From Diploptera punctata (taxonomy: Eukaryota > Arthropoda > Insecta > Blattodea > Blaberidae), in the NCBI GenBank assembly GCA_030220185.1, contig JASPKZ010007432.1, positions 1,426,001 through 1,490,000 of the forward strand: 64,000 nt of DNA, given 5' to 3'. The notes below the pieces were generated by a model, which was given only the letters and a program-made list of their open reading frames with translations, was not told the origin of the DNA and made no database searches. Shown in pieces: positions 22,194 to 33,705 of this stretch (positions within the stretch are counted from its first letter, which is position 1; each line of letters starts with the position of its first letter). Both the position numbers and the translations under genes were made by a program.

Positions 22194-23525
22194 ACAAATG
22201 ATTGGAGCGATTTCATGATTTTATTGTAGCGATCTTATTTGACATATCTTCACAGAACTTTAAAGTTATGTATAAAAACTCATAAGGTTTTTTTTGTTTT
22301 CTCTCGCAGCCGTGTTTCAGCTTTAAACCGAGAGAGCGCAGCAGTTATCAAAGATGGCGACAGGCGAGGAGAAAGCATATGCTGTGCTTGAATTTCATTC
22401 AACTCAATCTGTGATAACTGTGCAACGACACTTCAGAACAAAGTTCGAGAAAGATGCACCGAGTGCCAACTCCATTCGGCGATGGTATGCGCAATTTAAA
22501 GCTACAGGATGCCTCTGTAAAAGGAAATCAACGGGTCGTCCTTCAGTGAGTGAAGAAAAGGTTGAGAGTGTGCGGATGAGTTTCACACGTAGCCCACAGA
22601 AATCAACACGAAAAGCGAGCAGAGAGCTGAACATTCCACAACCGACCGTTTGGAAGATCTTGCGGAAAAGATTGAAGCATAAACCTTACCACTTGCAATT
22701 TCTACAAGCCCTTACGCCCATTGACAAAGTGAGTCGGTTTGAATTTTGTACACAAATGCAGCAGTTTATGGATGAGGATGTGTTTTTGTGAGAAACTTGT
22801 CTTCAGTGACGAAGCAACATTCTTTGTGAATGGCAAAGTGAACAAACACAATGTGCGAATCTGGGGCACAGAAAATCCCCGCGTTATTGTGCAGCACATT
22901 CGCGACTCCCCAAAAGTTAGTGTGTTCTGTGCGGTTTCTCAGTTCAAAGTTTATGGCCCTTTTTTCTTCTGCGAGCAGAACGTTACAGGACACGTGTACC
23001 TGGACATGCTGGAAAATTGGCTCATGCCGCAGCTGACGACCGACAGTGAGACCTTCATCTACCAGCAGGATGGTGCTCCACCACACTTCCATCACGATGT
23101 TCGTGAATTTTTAAACATGAGATTGCCAAACCGATGGATCGGTCGCAGTGGAGAGAATGATCAGAAATTGTTGTCATGGCCTCCACGCTCCCCCGATTTG
23201 ACGCCGTGCGATTTTTTTGTTTGGGGGTATGTGAAAGATTCAGTGTTTGTGCCTCCTTTACCAGTAGACTTACCAGAACTGCGAGCTCGCATAATCAATG
23301 CCTTTGAACAAATTAATAGGGACATGTTACGTCGAGTATGGGACGAACTTGATTACAGACTTGATATCTGCAGAATCACCAAGGGGGAGCATATGGAGCA
23401 CCTGTAACATCTCAAAAAAAACCTGGGAAGTTGCTCTATGTATCTGTAAAAGTTCGTGAAAATATGTCGAATACTACAGCTACCATAAAATCATGAAATC
23501 GCTCCAATCATTTGTAATCACCCTG
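22194..23525 (+). mobile_element. Tc1/mariner-superfamily transposon, nearly intact
   Basis: TA target duplication (22192-22193, 23526-23527). Terminal inverted repeats of 47 bp begin CACGGTGATTACAAATGATT (left) and CAGGGTGATTACAAATGATT (right, other strand) with two mismatches. A single transposase frame, broken once, lies inside. High end identity suggests recent insertion. Confidence 0.92.
22354..23407 (+). pseudogene. Tc1/mariner-type transposase, one frameshift
   Basis: About 350 residues in two overlapping frames (22354-22791 and 22739-23407), so one indel near 22785 is enough to explain the break. The N-terminal part has a helix-turn-helix ending RELNIPQPTVWKILRKRL and a GRPSV linker. 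The DDE/D core shows LVFSDEATFF (first Asp), YQQDGAPPHFH (second Asp) and WPPRSPDLTPCDFFVWGYVK (third Asp). There are 46 residues between the second and third Asp if the PCD aspartate is used (41 if the SPD one), longer than the DD34D of classical mariner. It belongs to the insect group with WPPRSPDLTP.DFFLWG.</thinking>. Confidence 0.88.
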
Positions 23526-23745
23526 TATATCCATATTATTTAATACAGAATTGTAGTATCAAGTGCAATCGCTCCCACCTTCAGCTGCTATCACAACTGT
23601 CCACTCTTCATCACGCCAGTCATCTTCTAAACTACCATCTAGGGTTGATTTGAAGAACTTTGTAATCAAATTTTGTTCATCCAGAAACTCAAAATTTGTG
23701 GATCTAAGATGGAAAAAGGGGTGAGGTAGGTTATATGCCAATCAC

Positions 23746-24560
23746 AATTCTACACTTACATTCTTATGCCACTGATGCACTAAACACTTGTAAACATGTT
23801 TTGTACTGTTTTAAACATTTTGCAACGATATTCAACCTTTCTTTACAATATTTTATATTTATATATTTACGTAAAACATGATCGTGGATACATTACTTGC
23901 TTGCTACTTTCCCATGTTGTTCCAACGTTGCCACCATTTGAAAATAATTTCAAACCATATTTAGTGTTAGTGTACGTAAAATTAGGGAAAAACTGCACTT
24001 TAACTAGCGAGAAATATTTTCAAAGTCCTATAGAACAACAGTGCGCATGCGCCAGAGTTTATAGAGCCACCGATAACCCACAATTGAGGCACATATCGAT
24101 TTTCATCCTCGATTACTATCCGTCACTATAAAATTTAAATGACCAATCTTTGCAATAAATCCCCAAATCTATGTTAAAAAATATATTAATAATATTGAAA
24201 TGACCAAACGTTTATTAAAAATGGGTGTACACTCACTTATCACTTCCTAATGCTGATCCAACTAGCAATAATCCAAAACAGCGATAGAAAAATCATAGAC
24301 TAAGTAATATACTCTGTGGAGAAAATAGCAGTCAGCATCACAATATTGTCTAACAGTGTCATAATATTGTGATTTGCATATTTAATTTAATACTTCAAAA
24401 TTGTCTAATAATGTTATAAACATTGTTTGAAAAAGTTTAAAATATTAAATAATGTTAGTAAATACAGAAGAAGAGCTATAGTTTACCACAATATAACTGA
24501 AAAATCAAGCGCTAGTAGAAGTGCAGTTGAGCCAAAATTAGTTTATATTTTATTAACTAG
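23746..24560. other. loop of the inverted repeat; NRF1-like palindrome
   Basis: AT-rich, with GCGCATGCGC at 24043-24052 inside GTGCGCATGCGCCA, an ideal NRF-1/Ewg-type motif. In this CpG-poor sequence it could mark a promoter. No clear gene follows in either direction. Confidence 0.3.
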
Positions 24561-24564
24561 TACG

Positions 24565-24712
24565 CATGTAAATTGTTTTGTTAGGTTAGGAAATGGGAAG
24601 TTGGTTTACGTCCATTTTTTTTAGCATTTGGGAATAAATAATATGCATGTAAATTGTTTTCTTTAGTTAGGAATGGCAAGTTAGTTTAAGTCCATTTTTT
24701 TTTCATTTGGGA
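24565..24712. repeat. tandem duplication, about 75-bp unit
   Basis: GCATGTAAATTGTTTT, then TAGTTTA.GTCCATTTTTTTT, then CATTTGGGAAT occur twice in direct order (units near 24564 and 24643). Confidence 0.75.
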
Positions 24713-25038
24713 ATCTATTCCCAAAGTTGGTACAATGTTGGTCATACTGATTTCACTTATATATCCTGCCAACCGCTGGATGTTACATATATCTTTCCGG
24801 GGTGACGTCATATAAATTCAGAAAAATCATCTTAGATCCATGTATTTTGAGTTTCCAGACAAACAAAATTTGATTACAAAGTTCTTCAAATCAACACTAG
24901 ATGGCAGTTTAGAAGATGACTGGCAAAGAATCGGTAGTTGTGATAGCAGCTGAAGATGTGAGCAATTGCTCTTGATACCGCAGTTCTGTATTAAATAACA
25001 TAGATATATATGAGAGAAGAATTCACGACTCAATTTAT

Positions 25039-25563
25039 GGATGTTTTCATTAAGCGCAGTGAGAATTTTTTTCTAAGTCCTAGGCAGATACCAAGTACAT
25101 GCACCAACAAATGCAAAGCGGTTTACTCTATGGAATATTGCGATGCAGCCAACATTATACATGCTATTTAACAAACCTAAAAGCTAACCTAATGCAATTT
25201 TTTAAGTACTCCAACCTGTGAAAGACCAACCTAAAGCTAACCTAACGTAATTTAAGCACTCTAATCTGTGAAAGAATGCAACACCCAAAAATAGATAGTA
25301 AGTTCTGAAATTCTAAAGTACATACTCTTATGTTGGCTGCATTGTTGTCATATAGAATATTCGTTAAAATCAATATGGCTGCCACATCATGTTATGTATA
25401 TAGTTAAATGTCATAGAAAAATGTTGAAATAATCGTTAAAAAAATTTAAAATTTATTGTAAATAGTGGAAAATAATTTTAAAATATAACCTGTTAGTGCA
25501 TGCACGTGGTATCTACCTGGGACTTAAAAAAAATTCTCACTGCGCTTAATGGAAACATCAGCC
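25039..25563. mobile_element. hAT-like MITE, 525 bp
   Basis: An 8-bp target duplication CAATTTAT (25031-25038, 25564-25571) flanks ends that are inverted for about 65 bp (GATGTTTTCATTAAGCGCAG and, on the other strand, GATGTTTCCATTAAGCGCAG). There is no coding capacity. The uninterrupted site is preserved in the opposite arm of the surrounding inverted repeat (near 22150-22165). An 8-bp duplication fits the hAT superfamily; the assignment rests on that alone. Confidence 0.8.
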
Positions 25564-25571
25564 CAATTTAT

Positions 25572-27072
25572 TTTTATTAAGGAAACCTCATAAAGCAAAA
25601 CTCCTAACATTAAAATGAGTCATAAATTGATCCTATTCAGCTGAAAAATTTCCTTACCTGTATTGTGCACTCGTTCCTTTACGAAGTCACTTATTAATAC
25701 TAGAGATGTTCTAAGCATATACCAGTTTTAGAACCCGTTAACACAAAACACTTATCCTAAGAAACAATAATAGTCTGGTATTCATCTAAATAATTAGCAT
25801 TACTATTTCAGCGAAAATGGGAACGAGAAACTATGCATTTAACTAACTAAATATTCCACTATTAAGATGCTAAAAACTCTACGTTTTACTATATTTACCA
25901 ATATTTCACATTTCTAATTAATGAATTGTGTCCCCATTTTTCTAATAAATTCTCAAGTCAATCACAAATTAAGTGGATACTTATAATGTATCAATACCCT
26001 ATTTCAAATTCAAATTGCCGACTCCACAAGTTCAAATTGTTTACAGAAGTAATACTTCAGAGCGAAGTTCATCCGGTACAAGGACCATGAACTTCGCATT
26101 ACAATTAACCAAGGGAAAACACGTGCATTTTGAAAGAAAAACAAAATTTCGAACCTCATAAAATAACACTTAAAAATACAATCAATGCACTAATTTTATA
26201 TCGTAATTTCAAATATCGAATTATAATTCTAATACTGTATTAACAATACGTACGCTACAAATAGAATTCTATTATGGCGTCCCATGGAGTCAGCTCTGAA
26301 CCGCAAATGACTTCGTTCAGGACATTTTTGTTAAATTCACATAAATGGTTGAGGAATAGTTATAAACATACCTTCAAACACTCAGGATATAAAACTGGCA
26401 GGTCCAGGAATACCGGGAATTGTTTCTGGGGTGTTCAGGTCACAAATGAAGGAACACTATGGAGTGGCAGCAGGCTGGCAGCGTTGTTCCAAGGACAAAG
26501 TAGCGAGCCGTTCCGGAAATGGGACATGCGACGCTCAAAATGGACGCCGGAAACTGTTTGTATATATCCGCGATTAATTTTATATTAAATATCATAAGTT
26601 TTTTCCAGTATGAAATCTTAACAAAGATTTTTTAAATAATACATATAACATAAACGTCATAGTTCCGTAAAATTGACATTTACATTATTTAATATATATC
26701 ATGGAATCTGGATCTATATTTTGAATAAACACATCAACAAAATCAAATACTAATTTTCTTCAGTATCATTATAACATTAGAAAAAATATTTAGAAATTAA
26801 TAACAAATTTTGATACCAAATTGTCCTTAGTGTAGTTAAATTAGAATGATAAATGTACTATAAATAATAAAGTATTTCATCTGATTTTGTCGAACACCTA
26901 CTATGATGGCTCTGTCGCATATATAACTAACTGTTCATAACTACCTTATTTTAATTTTGTTCAATGTTTCCTTAATTGTTAATATTTTCTTTAATATATT
27001 CACCTTTAAATATTGCTATGAAAACAAGAGATAATAATTAATTTATATTTACTGATACTTTTTATCATTCTT
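25572..27072. other. no recognisable feature; GC-richer open frame at 26274-26588
   Basis: The 104-codon open frame (MASHGVSSEPQ at the start) is somewhat GC-richer than its surroundings. It matches no family I know and has no splice context; chance cannot be excluded. The remainder is AT-rich. Confidence 0.3.
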
Positions 27073-27083
27073 AATCCTCAACT

Positions 27084-27438
27084 GTCCCGCGCCGTAGCCG
27101 AGCGGTTACGGTAGGAAGCCTTGGCGCAGAGCTATGGGACTTGCGCTGGTTCGAGTCTCCATGGGGGAAGAAATTTTCTCATGGTATTTCGGCCAGTATG
27201 GGACCGGTGCCCACCCAGCATCGTGAGGCAATTGGGTAGCTACAATAAGTAGCGGCTCCAGGTTGAGGAACCAGCTATAACGTGTGGGGGACTCGACATG
27301 CTCACCACATGTCACCCCTACACTGGCTGTTGATCATCTACCTCTGTGATTGACACATGTGGATGTGAAGGGCCAGCAGCCGGCTGGTAAAAGGGCAACC
27401 GCTGAAAAGTGGAAAGACCCTCAATCGGAAAAATCGGA
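27084..27438 (+). mobile_element. SINE-2 with a LINE-like 3' tail
   Basis: An 11-bp target duplication AATCCTCAACT (27073-27083, 27439-27449) is exact. The head is CCGCGCCGTAGCCGAGCGG with B box GGTTCGAGTCTCC. The body matches other SINE-2 copies up to GCCAGCAGCCGGCTGG. After that the usual AGGCCTGTCGC end is replaced by AAGGGCAACCGCTGAAAAG and TGGAAAG (27391-27416), which matches the 3' end of the LINE at 59150-59765. Confidence 0.85.
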
Positions 27439-27439
27439 A

Positions 27440-27540
27440 ATCCTCAACTCATGGACTAGGGTCAGCATTTCTGACCACAGTTCATGAGGTCCCGGGTTCG
27501 ATTCCCAGTCAAACTGTAGGATTTTTTCTTAAAGTGAATT
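27440..27540 (+). mobile_element. SINE-4 head fragment
   Basis: TCATGGACTAGGGTCAGCA as A box and GGTCCCGGGTTCGATTCCC as an ideal B box, then the SINE-4 sequence TGTAGGATTTTTTCTTAAAG; no body follows. Confidence 0.6.
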
Positions 27541-28433
27541 TTAAAAAATCCATTCCCTATATAAAACAAATTGGAGAGAGGACATGTTGCCACCCATATA
27601 GCTACTTGTATGTATAACAAGATCATTTATCTTCCAGATAGTGTTCAAAGAGTTACATGGTGGTCAGATACTTGAAGAGGATAAGATAACATTGGAATTT
27701 GCATGTCACAGCAATGTTTCTCACTATTATGCAAAATAAATAAGTGACCATAAATTTTGATTCAGTGGCCATAGTCACTGGCCATTAATCATGATCTTAC
27801 AGAGAAATAGAAAAAGAAGTTTGATGTTCCAATGTTAAAGATGTATGCATAAATTAAACAGAGGAATGGTGATTTGGCTTTTAAGGTGACAGATTTAAAT
27901 GGAAAACTTGCTTCAAATCACTTTAAAATTTCTTTCTCCTATACTGAAAATTACATTTTTGGACTTACACTCATATTACCACTCTCCATAGGTTTATTAG
28001 AAGACATATCATTCACTAATACATATATTTATATTGAACAAGGCAAAGATGACTTGGGTAATTATAAAGATGGAATTCAGGAACTATTTAGATCTTAGAG
28101 TTTCCTAAAATTTGTCTTACAGTGAGGAAATTTCCGAAAAATAGCTCATCAGGAAACTTATACCAAATGAGATCAAACTTGAACCTACTAAATGTCTGAA
28201 TAAAATAATAATATCCTAAATATGTACTTATTATCAACATCCAACTAACTGTCCTAAAAAACTACCAAATCAATATCCACTGATTGGATGATCCATTTAA
28301 TTCTCTTTTGTTTAAATTCTTATGTTCTTATACTTCTGTTGCTGAAATTAGGACACTTCATGAAATTATATTAAATAATTGTTTTAAATACACAAATTAA
28401 TTTTAATTTTAGTGAATATTATGACATGAAAAG
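27541..28433. other. no recognisable feature
   Basis: AT-rich; the 74-codon open frame at 27874 resembles no family. Confidence 0.4.
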
Positions 28434-28445
28434 TTCTTTCCTATA

Positions 28446-28688
28446 ATGATCTTGAAGATTTTTGGGCTGTAGGCTGTTGTTGTGAGGCTTGTAGTTCCCC
28501 GACGTTTCACCAGAGACTGCGTCTGGCATCCTCAAGAGTTGTCTCAAGACAACAACCCTTGAGGATGCCAGATGCAGTCTCTGCCAAAACGTTGGGGAAC
28601 TACAGGCCTCAAGACCACGGCCTACAGCCTGAAAATCTTCTTCAAGATCATCATAGCAACTCCGGCCATGAAAGTCTACGTCAATACA
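28446..28688 (+). mobile_element. PLE terminus, palindromic copy
   Basis: Arms of about 105 bp are inverted about a centre near 28545 (GATCTTGAAGATTTTTGGGC against its complement ending CTTCTTCAAGATC). A unique tail CCGGCCATGAAAGTCTACG follows on the right. An exact 12-bp target duplication TTCTTTCCTATA lies at 28434-28445 and 28689-28700. It has no coding sequence and belongs to a different PLE family from 13168-13427. Confidence 0.85.
28497..28537 (-). ncRNA. hammerhead-ribozyme-like fold, degenerate
   Basis: CTC, TTGAGGA (core, first base changed), stem II CCAGA/TCTGG, TGAAAC, GTC, GGG. The mirror copy is at 28556-28597 with GAAA changed to AAAA. Both cores are altered, so cleavage is doubtful. 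Confidence 0.5.
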
Positions 28689-28700
28689 TTCTTTCCTATA

Positions 28701-29144
28701 TTTAGAACTTTGGATTTAAATATAGAGATCATTTAATATTTACAAGCTTATGTTTCTGGTATATAATAAGCTACAAGTTATTATTTTTTTTATTAAATAT
28801 AATGTGATCATGAACTGAATTAGTGACTTATTTCTTTGCTTTTATCAGACTAGAAGAAATAAACTGCAATGCTGTGAACTGATTGAAGAGTGTTTTTCAA
28901 AAATAACCAATAAAATATTTTAATTTTAATCTCTTAATAAAAAATACAGAAGAAATTTTAAAATGATAGGATCCCAATTTTTACTCCATTATCCATAAGG
29001 TCATTGAATATGGAAAATGTTTCATTAATGAGTTGACATCTAGTTAAAATAACAAAACATGTATAATATGAAAACTATATATATTTTTTTAGAAGAAAGT
29101 TAATATACCCCACAGTATTTATTTGATCATGACCAGAACAATGG
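28701..29144. other. no recognisable feature
   Basis: AT-rich spacer. Confidence 0.4.
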
Positions 29145-29460
29145 AAAAAAAAAATATATCCAGTGCCACCTGGTTGTCTTATGACATTTCTGGCACTCTC
29201 TCCTACCACTGACAGAATTGTATTTCACTTCTGAGGTTAGGGTACCTGGAAGGCAGAGTTATGTTACCCCAATGATATGAGGGTATTAAATGATTTAACA
29301 AAGCACCAAAAGAATTCTTAAACCTAAACTAAATTCCAAACCATGGATGACCAAAGGAATAACCTTTAAGGAAAAATTCCTATGATTTGACCGGGAATTG
29401 AACTTGGGACCTCATAAATTATAATTAGAAGCTCTGACCACCAGATCATGAGGCTGGTCA
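29145..29460 (-). mobile_element. SINE-4, full length
   Basis: Minus strand: head GACCAGCCTCATGATCTGG with A box GGTGGTCAGAGCTT and B box AAGTTCAATTCCC. Body GGAATTTAGTTTAGGTTTAAG, then CTGCCTTCCAGGTACCCTAA, CAGAAGTG and GAGTGCCAGAAATGTCATAA, ending in a homopolymer run. Confidence 0.8.
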
Positions 29461-29740
29461 TGGAAAGAAACATCGAACAGCATATTTTTACCCTTCACCT
29501 AACATAACTGTGATCATGAAACTAAAATAGACAGATTACATACCTAAGTAGTAGGTCTAAAGTGCCATTATTTTTGTGATGTACCAAGAATACGTAGTCT
29601 GTGCAGCATTCTGGAAGCATATCATCAGTCAGTAAAGTCTCATGTACATAAACTTCAATTTAAGTGCACAGATTTCTCAAATTCAATTACAGAATAACTA
29701 GAATTATCACCTTAAAAATTCCTAAAATATTTTTTTTACT

Positions 29741-29875
29741 TAATATCTGTAGGAAATAACACTGTGAGGTTTCTTTTAATTATTATAAGTTAGTTACTTT
29801 GACTCACCTGCAGAATATAAAAAAAATATATGAGGTGAGTCAAAATAACTAACTTATAATAATCCTGAAATATGT
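29741..29875 (-). mobile_element. PLE terminus, minimal palindromic copy
   Basis: The tail GTAGGAAATAACACTGTGAGG (PLE 3' tail on the minus strand) is followed by ATTATAAGTTAGTTAC and ACTCACCT, which are inverted again at 29836-29867. A diverged target duplication around ATTCCTAAAATAT/ATCCTGAAATAT is possible. The ribozyme core is deleted. Confidence 0.6.
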
Positions 29876-29959
29876 TAGAAATGTGTGCTGTACAAGTGTC
29901 CTGTGTGTCTTCCAGCCATTCACATAACAATAGAAGAGAATATCTAAGTTTATAAATTA

Positions 29960-30325
29960 ACACATGATAAGATCAAAGGCTGCCAGGAGTATGGCACATT
30001 ATTCTACATAAGTAAATGGCCATACCCATCAGAAAAGTTAGCAACACTTGAAGTTGACAACAATAAAACATATATGTTCAGTACCGGTATCTATACTGAT
30101 GGAACTAAAATTTATGGATAAGTTGGGGGATCAGGTGTTATAATAAAGAACAACATCATGATTGACAATAACACTAACACAACAGATGTTCTAACAACTA
30201 GGCTGAACAAATTGCCATAGTTAAAGCATTAGAAAGCTTAAGCACAGTAACATATAGGATTAAGAAAGAACAATAGCTACATACACAGATAATATGGTTA
30301 CATTACAATTATTAAATAAATAATA
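29960..30325 (+). pseudogene. LINE ribonuclease H domain remnant
   Basis: IYTDGTKIYG (first catalytic Asp region), VIIKNN, then in another frame NNxAEQIAIVKAL (the glutamate helix) and IATYTDNMVTLQLL (TDS-like block) follow in the order of the RNase H domain of I/R1-type LINEs. Stops and frameshifts are frequent. No reverse transcriptase lies upstream. The RTE LINEs of this window lack such a domain, so this is another LINE clade. Confidence 0.65.
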
Positions 30326-30637
30326 GTTTTAAAAAACTAAAACAACAAGCTTTATTAGAAAACCGAACTAAGAAATGAAAAATAATTTTAATTTTCAACA
30401 CGTTTGGGATAAAATTAAAATGGTCAACAAAAAAATCATCTCCAACACATCTAGAATAAAACTAGAGTTATCTACAAAAAAAATAATATTACCATCAAAA
30501 GTGTGGGGTGCTCTTTATCAATTAATATATTTGATAATAAACAGGTATTGGTAAAAGTAAAGTCTCTAAGAAGAAAACATAAAAAGCACCCCACGCTTTT
30601 GATGGTAAAATTATTTTTTTTGTAGATAACTCTAGTT

Positions 30638-33600
30638 CCTCCATGGTATCTTCACCTTGTCGTGGTGGAGTGGCTCGCATGCTTAAATGATCCTGAGAGC
30701 TTAAATGATCCATTCGGTTCTCCGGGCGGGTACTACTTCAGGGAACCCATCCCAAAGGCTCAAACACAGGAACATGTTCTTAGGAACATGGAATGTTAGG
30801 ACTTAATACAATAGCGGGGCACTAGAGATATTAACGCGGGAATTAGATAAATCACCTTTGGATATAGTCGCTTTACAGGAAGTTAGGTGGCCAGGAGAAG
30901 GTAGTCAGGAATCAGGAAGCTTTGCATTATACTACGGGGGTGCAGAAAGACCTGCATTTGGAACGGGTTTATTAGTCAGAAGGAGGATCCTATCCGCTAT
31001 CCGAGATATTAAGTTTGTGAGTGATAGGATATCATACATAATTCTAAAGGGTAAACAACATGATTTTATAATTGTAAATGTACATGCCCCTACAGAAGAT
31101 AAAATGACAAGATTAAGGATGAGTTCTATGAAGAATTAGAATGCTTATTTGATAGCCTTTCACGATATCATATGAAAATTGTCTTAGGAGATTTTAATGC
31201 AAAAGTGGGGCAGGAAGATATATTCAAACCAACAATAGGCAAATTCAGTCTTCATGAAGATAGTATCAACAATGGGGTTAGATTAGTCACCTTCACCACA
31301 TCAAAGAATCTCATTGTTAAGAGCACAACATTTCAGCATAATGATATTCACAAATACACCTGGACATCTCCAGATGGCGAAACTCGGAACCAGATAGATC
31401 ATGTATTAGTGGACAGACGCTGGCACAGTAGCATCATCAATGTTAGATCAGTTAGAGGGACAGACTGCAATTTGGATCATCATCTGCTCAGGGTGAAAAT
31501 CAGACAACGGCTATCACTTATGAGAGGAACAAACGCTAAAGATGATTCTGTAAAATTTGAATTAAAAAACTTGAAAAATGATGAAATGCAGCAAGAATAC
31601 CAAATCAAAATTGCTAATAGATTTGAAGTACTGGAATCTTCAGATGACAATGTGGCAAACGAAGAAGAAACTGATATAAATAAAGAATGGGAGGCTATAA
31701 GAGATACTATTAAATTGTCAGCATCAGAAAGCGTTGGTTGTTTAAAAAAAGAGGCAAAACAAGAAATGGTTTGATGAGGAGTGTGCCGACATTGTAAAGA
31801 AAAGAAAGTTAGCAAAAATGAAATGGTTACACGAGCCAAATGAGGTAAATTTAGAGCAATTGGATAGTATTAGACGGGAAACCACCAAGTTACTAAAGAG
31901 TAAAAAGAGGTAATATTTGGGAGAGAAGATTAATGATCTTGAAATGAATGCAAAAAATAGGAACATTAGAGAATTATATCAGGGAATTAGTATAGAGAAG
32001 AAAGGGTTTCAGGCTAGAACAAACATAATTCGGAATGAAAATCGGGATATGATTGCAGATTCCAGGAGGATATTAAATAGATGGAAAAGTTACTTTAATC
32101 AGCTATTAAATGTACATACAGAACAGGACATTGAGGAAGATAACTTACAGACAGCAGAAATGCTAGTCGCAGAACCAAGTGCATTAGAGGTTGAAATGGC
32201 GATTGAAAAATTGAAGATGTATAAATCATCAGGTTCAGATGAGATCCCAGCAGAACTGATAAAATCAGGGGGAGAAAAATTGATGGACAAGATACACTGG
32301 TTGCTTAGTATGATTTGGGAAAAAGAAGCTCTTCCAGATGAATGGAAAGAATCAATTATCGTACCAATTTATAAGAAAGGAGATAAAACTGATTGCAACA
32401 ACTACAGGGGCATCTCATTACTTTCAACTACCTACAAAATTCTAACAAATATATTAGTAAGCAGACTTACTCCCTATATTGATGACATTCTAGGAGATCA
32501 TCAATGTGGATTTAGAAGAAACAGGTCTACAACAGATCAGATTTTTAGTATATGACAGATTTTAGAAAAGAAATGGGAATATAATGGTACTGTACATCAA
32601 CTATACATAGACTTCAAAAAAGCATATGATTCAATTAATAGGGAGAAGTTATATAGTATCCTGCTAGAGTTCGGAATTCCTAAAAAGTTAGTTAGATTTA
32701 TACGAATGTGTCTAAATGGCACAAAGTGTAGGGTGCATGTAGGCAAACAGTTTTCGGACAGTTTTGAAATTCAAAATGGGTTGAAGCAAGGAGATGCACT
32801 ATCTCCTCTACTATTTAATTTTGTACTAGAGCATGCCATTAAATCTTTAGAGAATGAGGAAGGCTTAAAACTCAATGGTATTAATAAGCTGTTAGTTTAT
32901 GCTGATGATGTAGTACTATTGGCCGATAGCGAGGAGATACTAAAGGACAACACACACACACTATTGAGTAACACTAAGAAATTAGGACTGGAAGTAAATA
33001 TCAATAAAACTAAATATATGGTCACACGCAGAAATACATTATATAATGGAAATGAACAGCTAATGACAAATGAGGGAAATTTTGAGGAAGTGGCTGAATT
33101 CAAATACCTAGGAACAATAATCACAAATAGGAATGAGATGCACAAAGAATTCTGGAAATGCATGCTATTATGTTTTGAAAGACTCTTGTTGTCCAACTCC
33201 TTTCAAAAAATGTTAAACTGAAAATATATAAAACTATTATTCTACCCGTTATATTATATGGGTGCAAAACATGGACCCTTACTTTAAGGGAGGAAATGAG
33301 ATTACAAGTATTTGAGAATAAAGTACTTAGGAAAATTTTTGGACCAAAGAGAGATGAACAGACATGTGAATGGAGAAGACTGCATAACAATGAACTACAT
33401 GGTCTTTATAGGAAGTCAGATATAATAAGAACAGTTAAGTCTCGTAGACTGCGATGGGCAGGACATGTTGCACGTATGGGGAATGAAAGACGTGCATGGA
33501 AGCTTCTTGTAGGAAAACCAGAGGGAAAACGCCCAGTTGGTAGACCAAGAATGAGGTGGGAGAATAACATTAACTATGATTTGAGAGAAGTAGATTATAC

Positions 33601-33705
33601 AGGGAATGATTGGAAAGCATTAGCTCAGGATATGGATGTATGGAGAGCTTACTTCCGCGCGGCCATGATCCTATGGGTTCGATAGTGCCAGTGAGTAAGT
33701 AAGTA
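30638..33705 (+). mobile_element. RTE-type LINE, best copy in the window
   Basis: An exact 14-bp target duplication AGATAACTCTAGTT (30624-30637, 33706-33719). The 5' untranslated part is shortened compared with the copy at 60882-61690. One reading frame follows (endonuclease, reverse transcriptase, C-terminal region), and the 3' end is GTGCCAGTGAGTAAGTAAGT, i.e. a short GTAA repeat instead of poly(A), as usual for RTE-clade LINEs. Confidence 0.93.
30790..33685 (+). pseudogene. RTE endonuclease-reverse transcriptase, broken frame
   Basis: The product would nick target DNA and copy its RNA there. The endonuclease (30790-31500) shows LQEVRWPGEG (catalytic Glu), VLGDFNAKVG, RNQIDHVLVDRRW and LDHHLL, the AP-endonuclease set. 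The reverse transcriptase (about 32160-33130) shows IPIYKKGDK-like IVPIYKKGDK, NYRGISLL, CGFRRNRSTTDQ, FKKAYDSI, GLKQGDALSP and the intact catalytic YADD. The C-terminal part has RRLRWAGHVARM, GRPRMRWE and DWKALAQD. Breaks: frameshifts near 31135, 31765 and 33200 and a TGA at 32553. It cannot act autonomously as sequenced. Confidence 0.92.

Larger units (their letters stand above)
22141..25038. repeat. inverted repeat with arms of about 250 bp
   Basis: The left arm (22141-22193 plus 23526-23745) and right arm (24820-25038 plus 25572 onward) are inverted copies. Compare GAATCGTGAATTCTTCTT with AGAAGAATTCACGACTC, CAGCTGCTATCACAACT with AGTTGTGATAGCAGCTG, and AAGAACTTTGTAATCAAATT with its complement near 24870. 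A Tc1/mariner element interrupts the left arm and a MITE the right arm, so the repeat predates both. Confidence 0.75.

Noticed and set aside
30790..31500. Host craniofacial-development-protein-2-like gene
   Set aside because: Such annotations usually reflect RTE endonucleases; here it is followed by reverse transcriptase and bounded by a target duplication.
31480..31966. Minus-strand open frames of 119 and 74 codons
   Set aside because: Antisense to the RTE LINE frame; low-complexity Phe/Ser-rich shadows.
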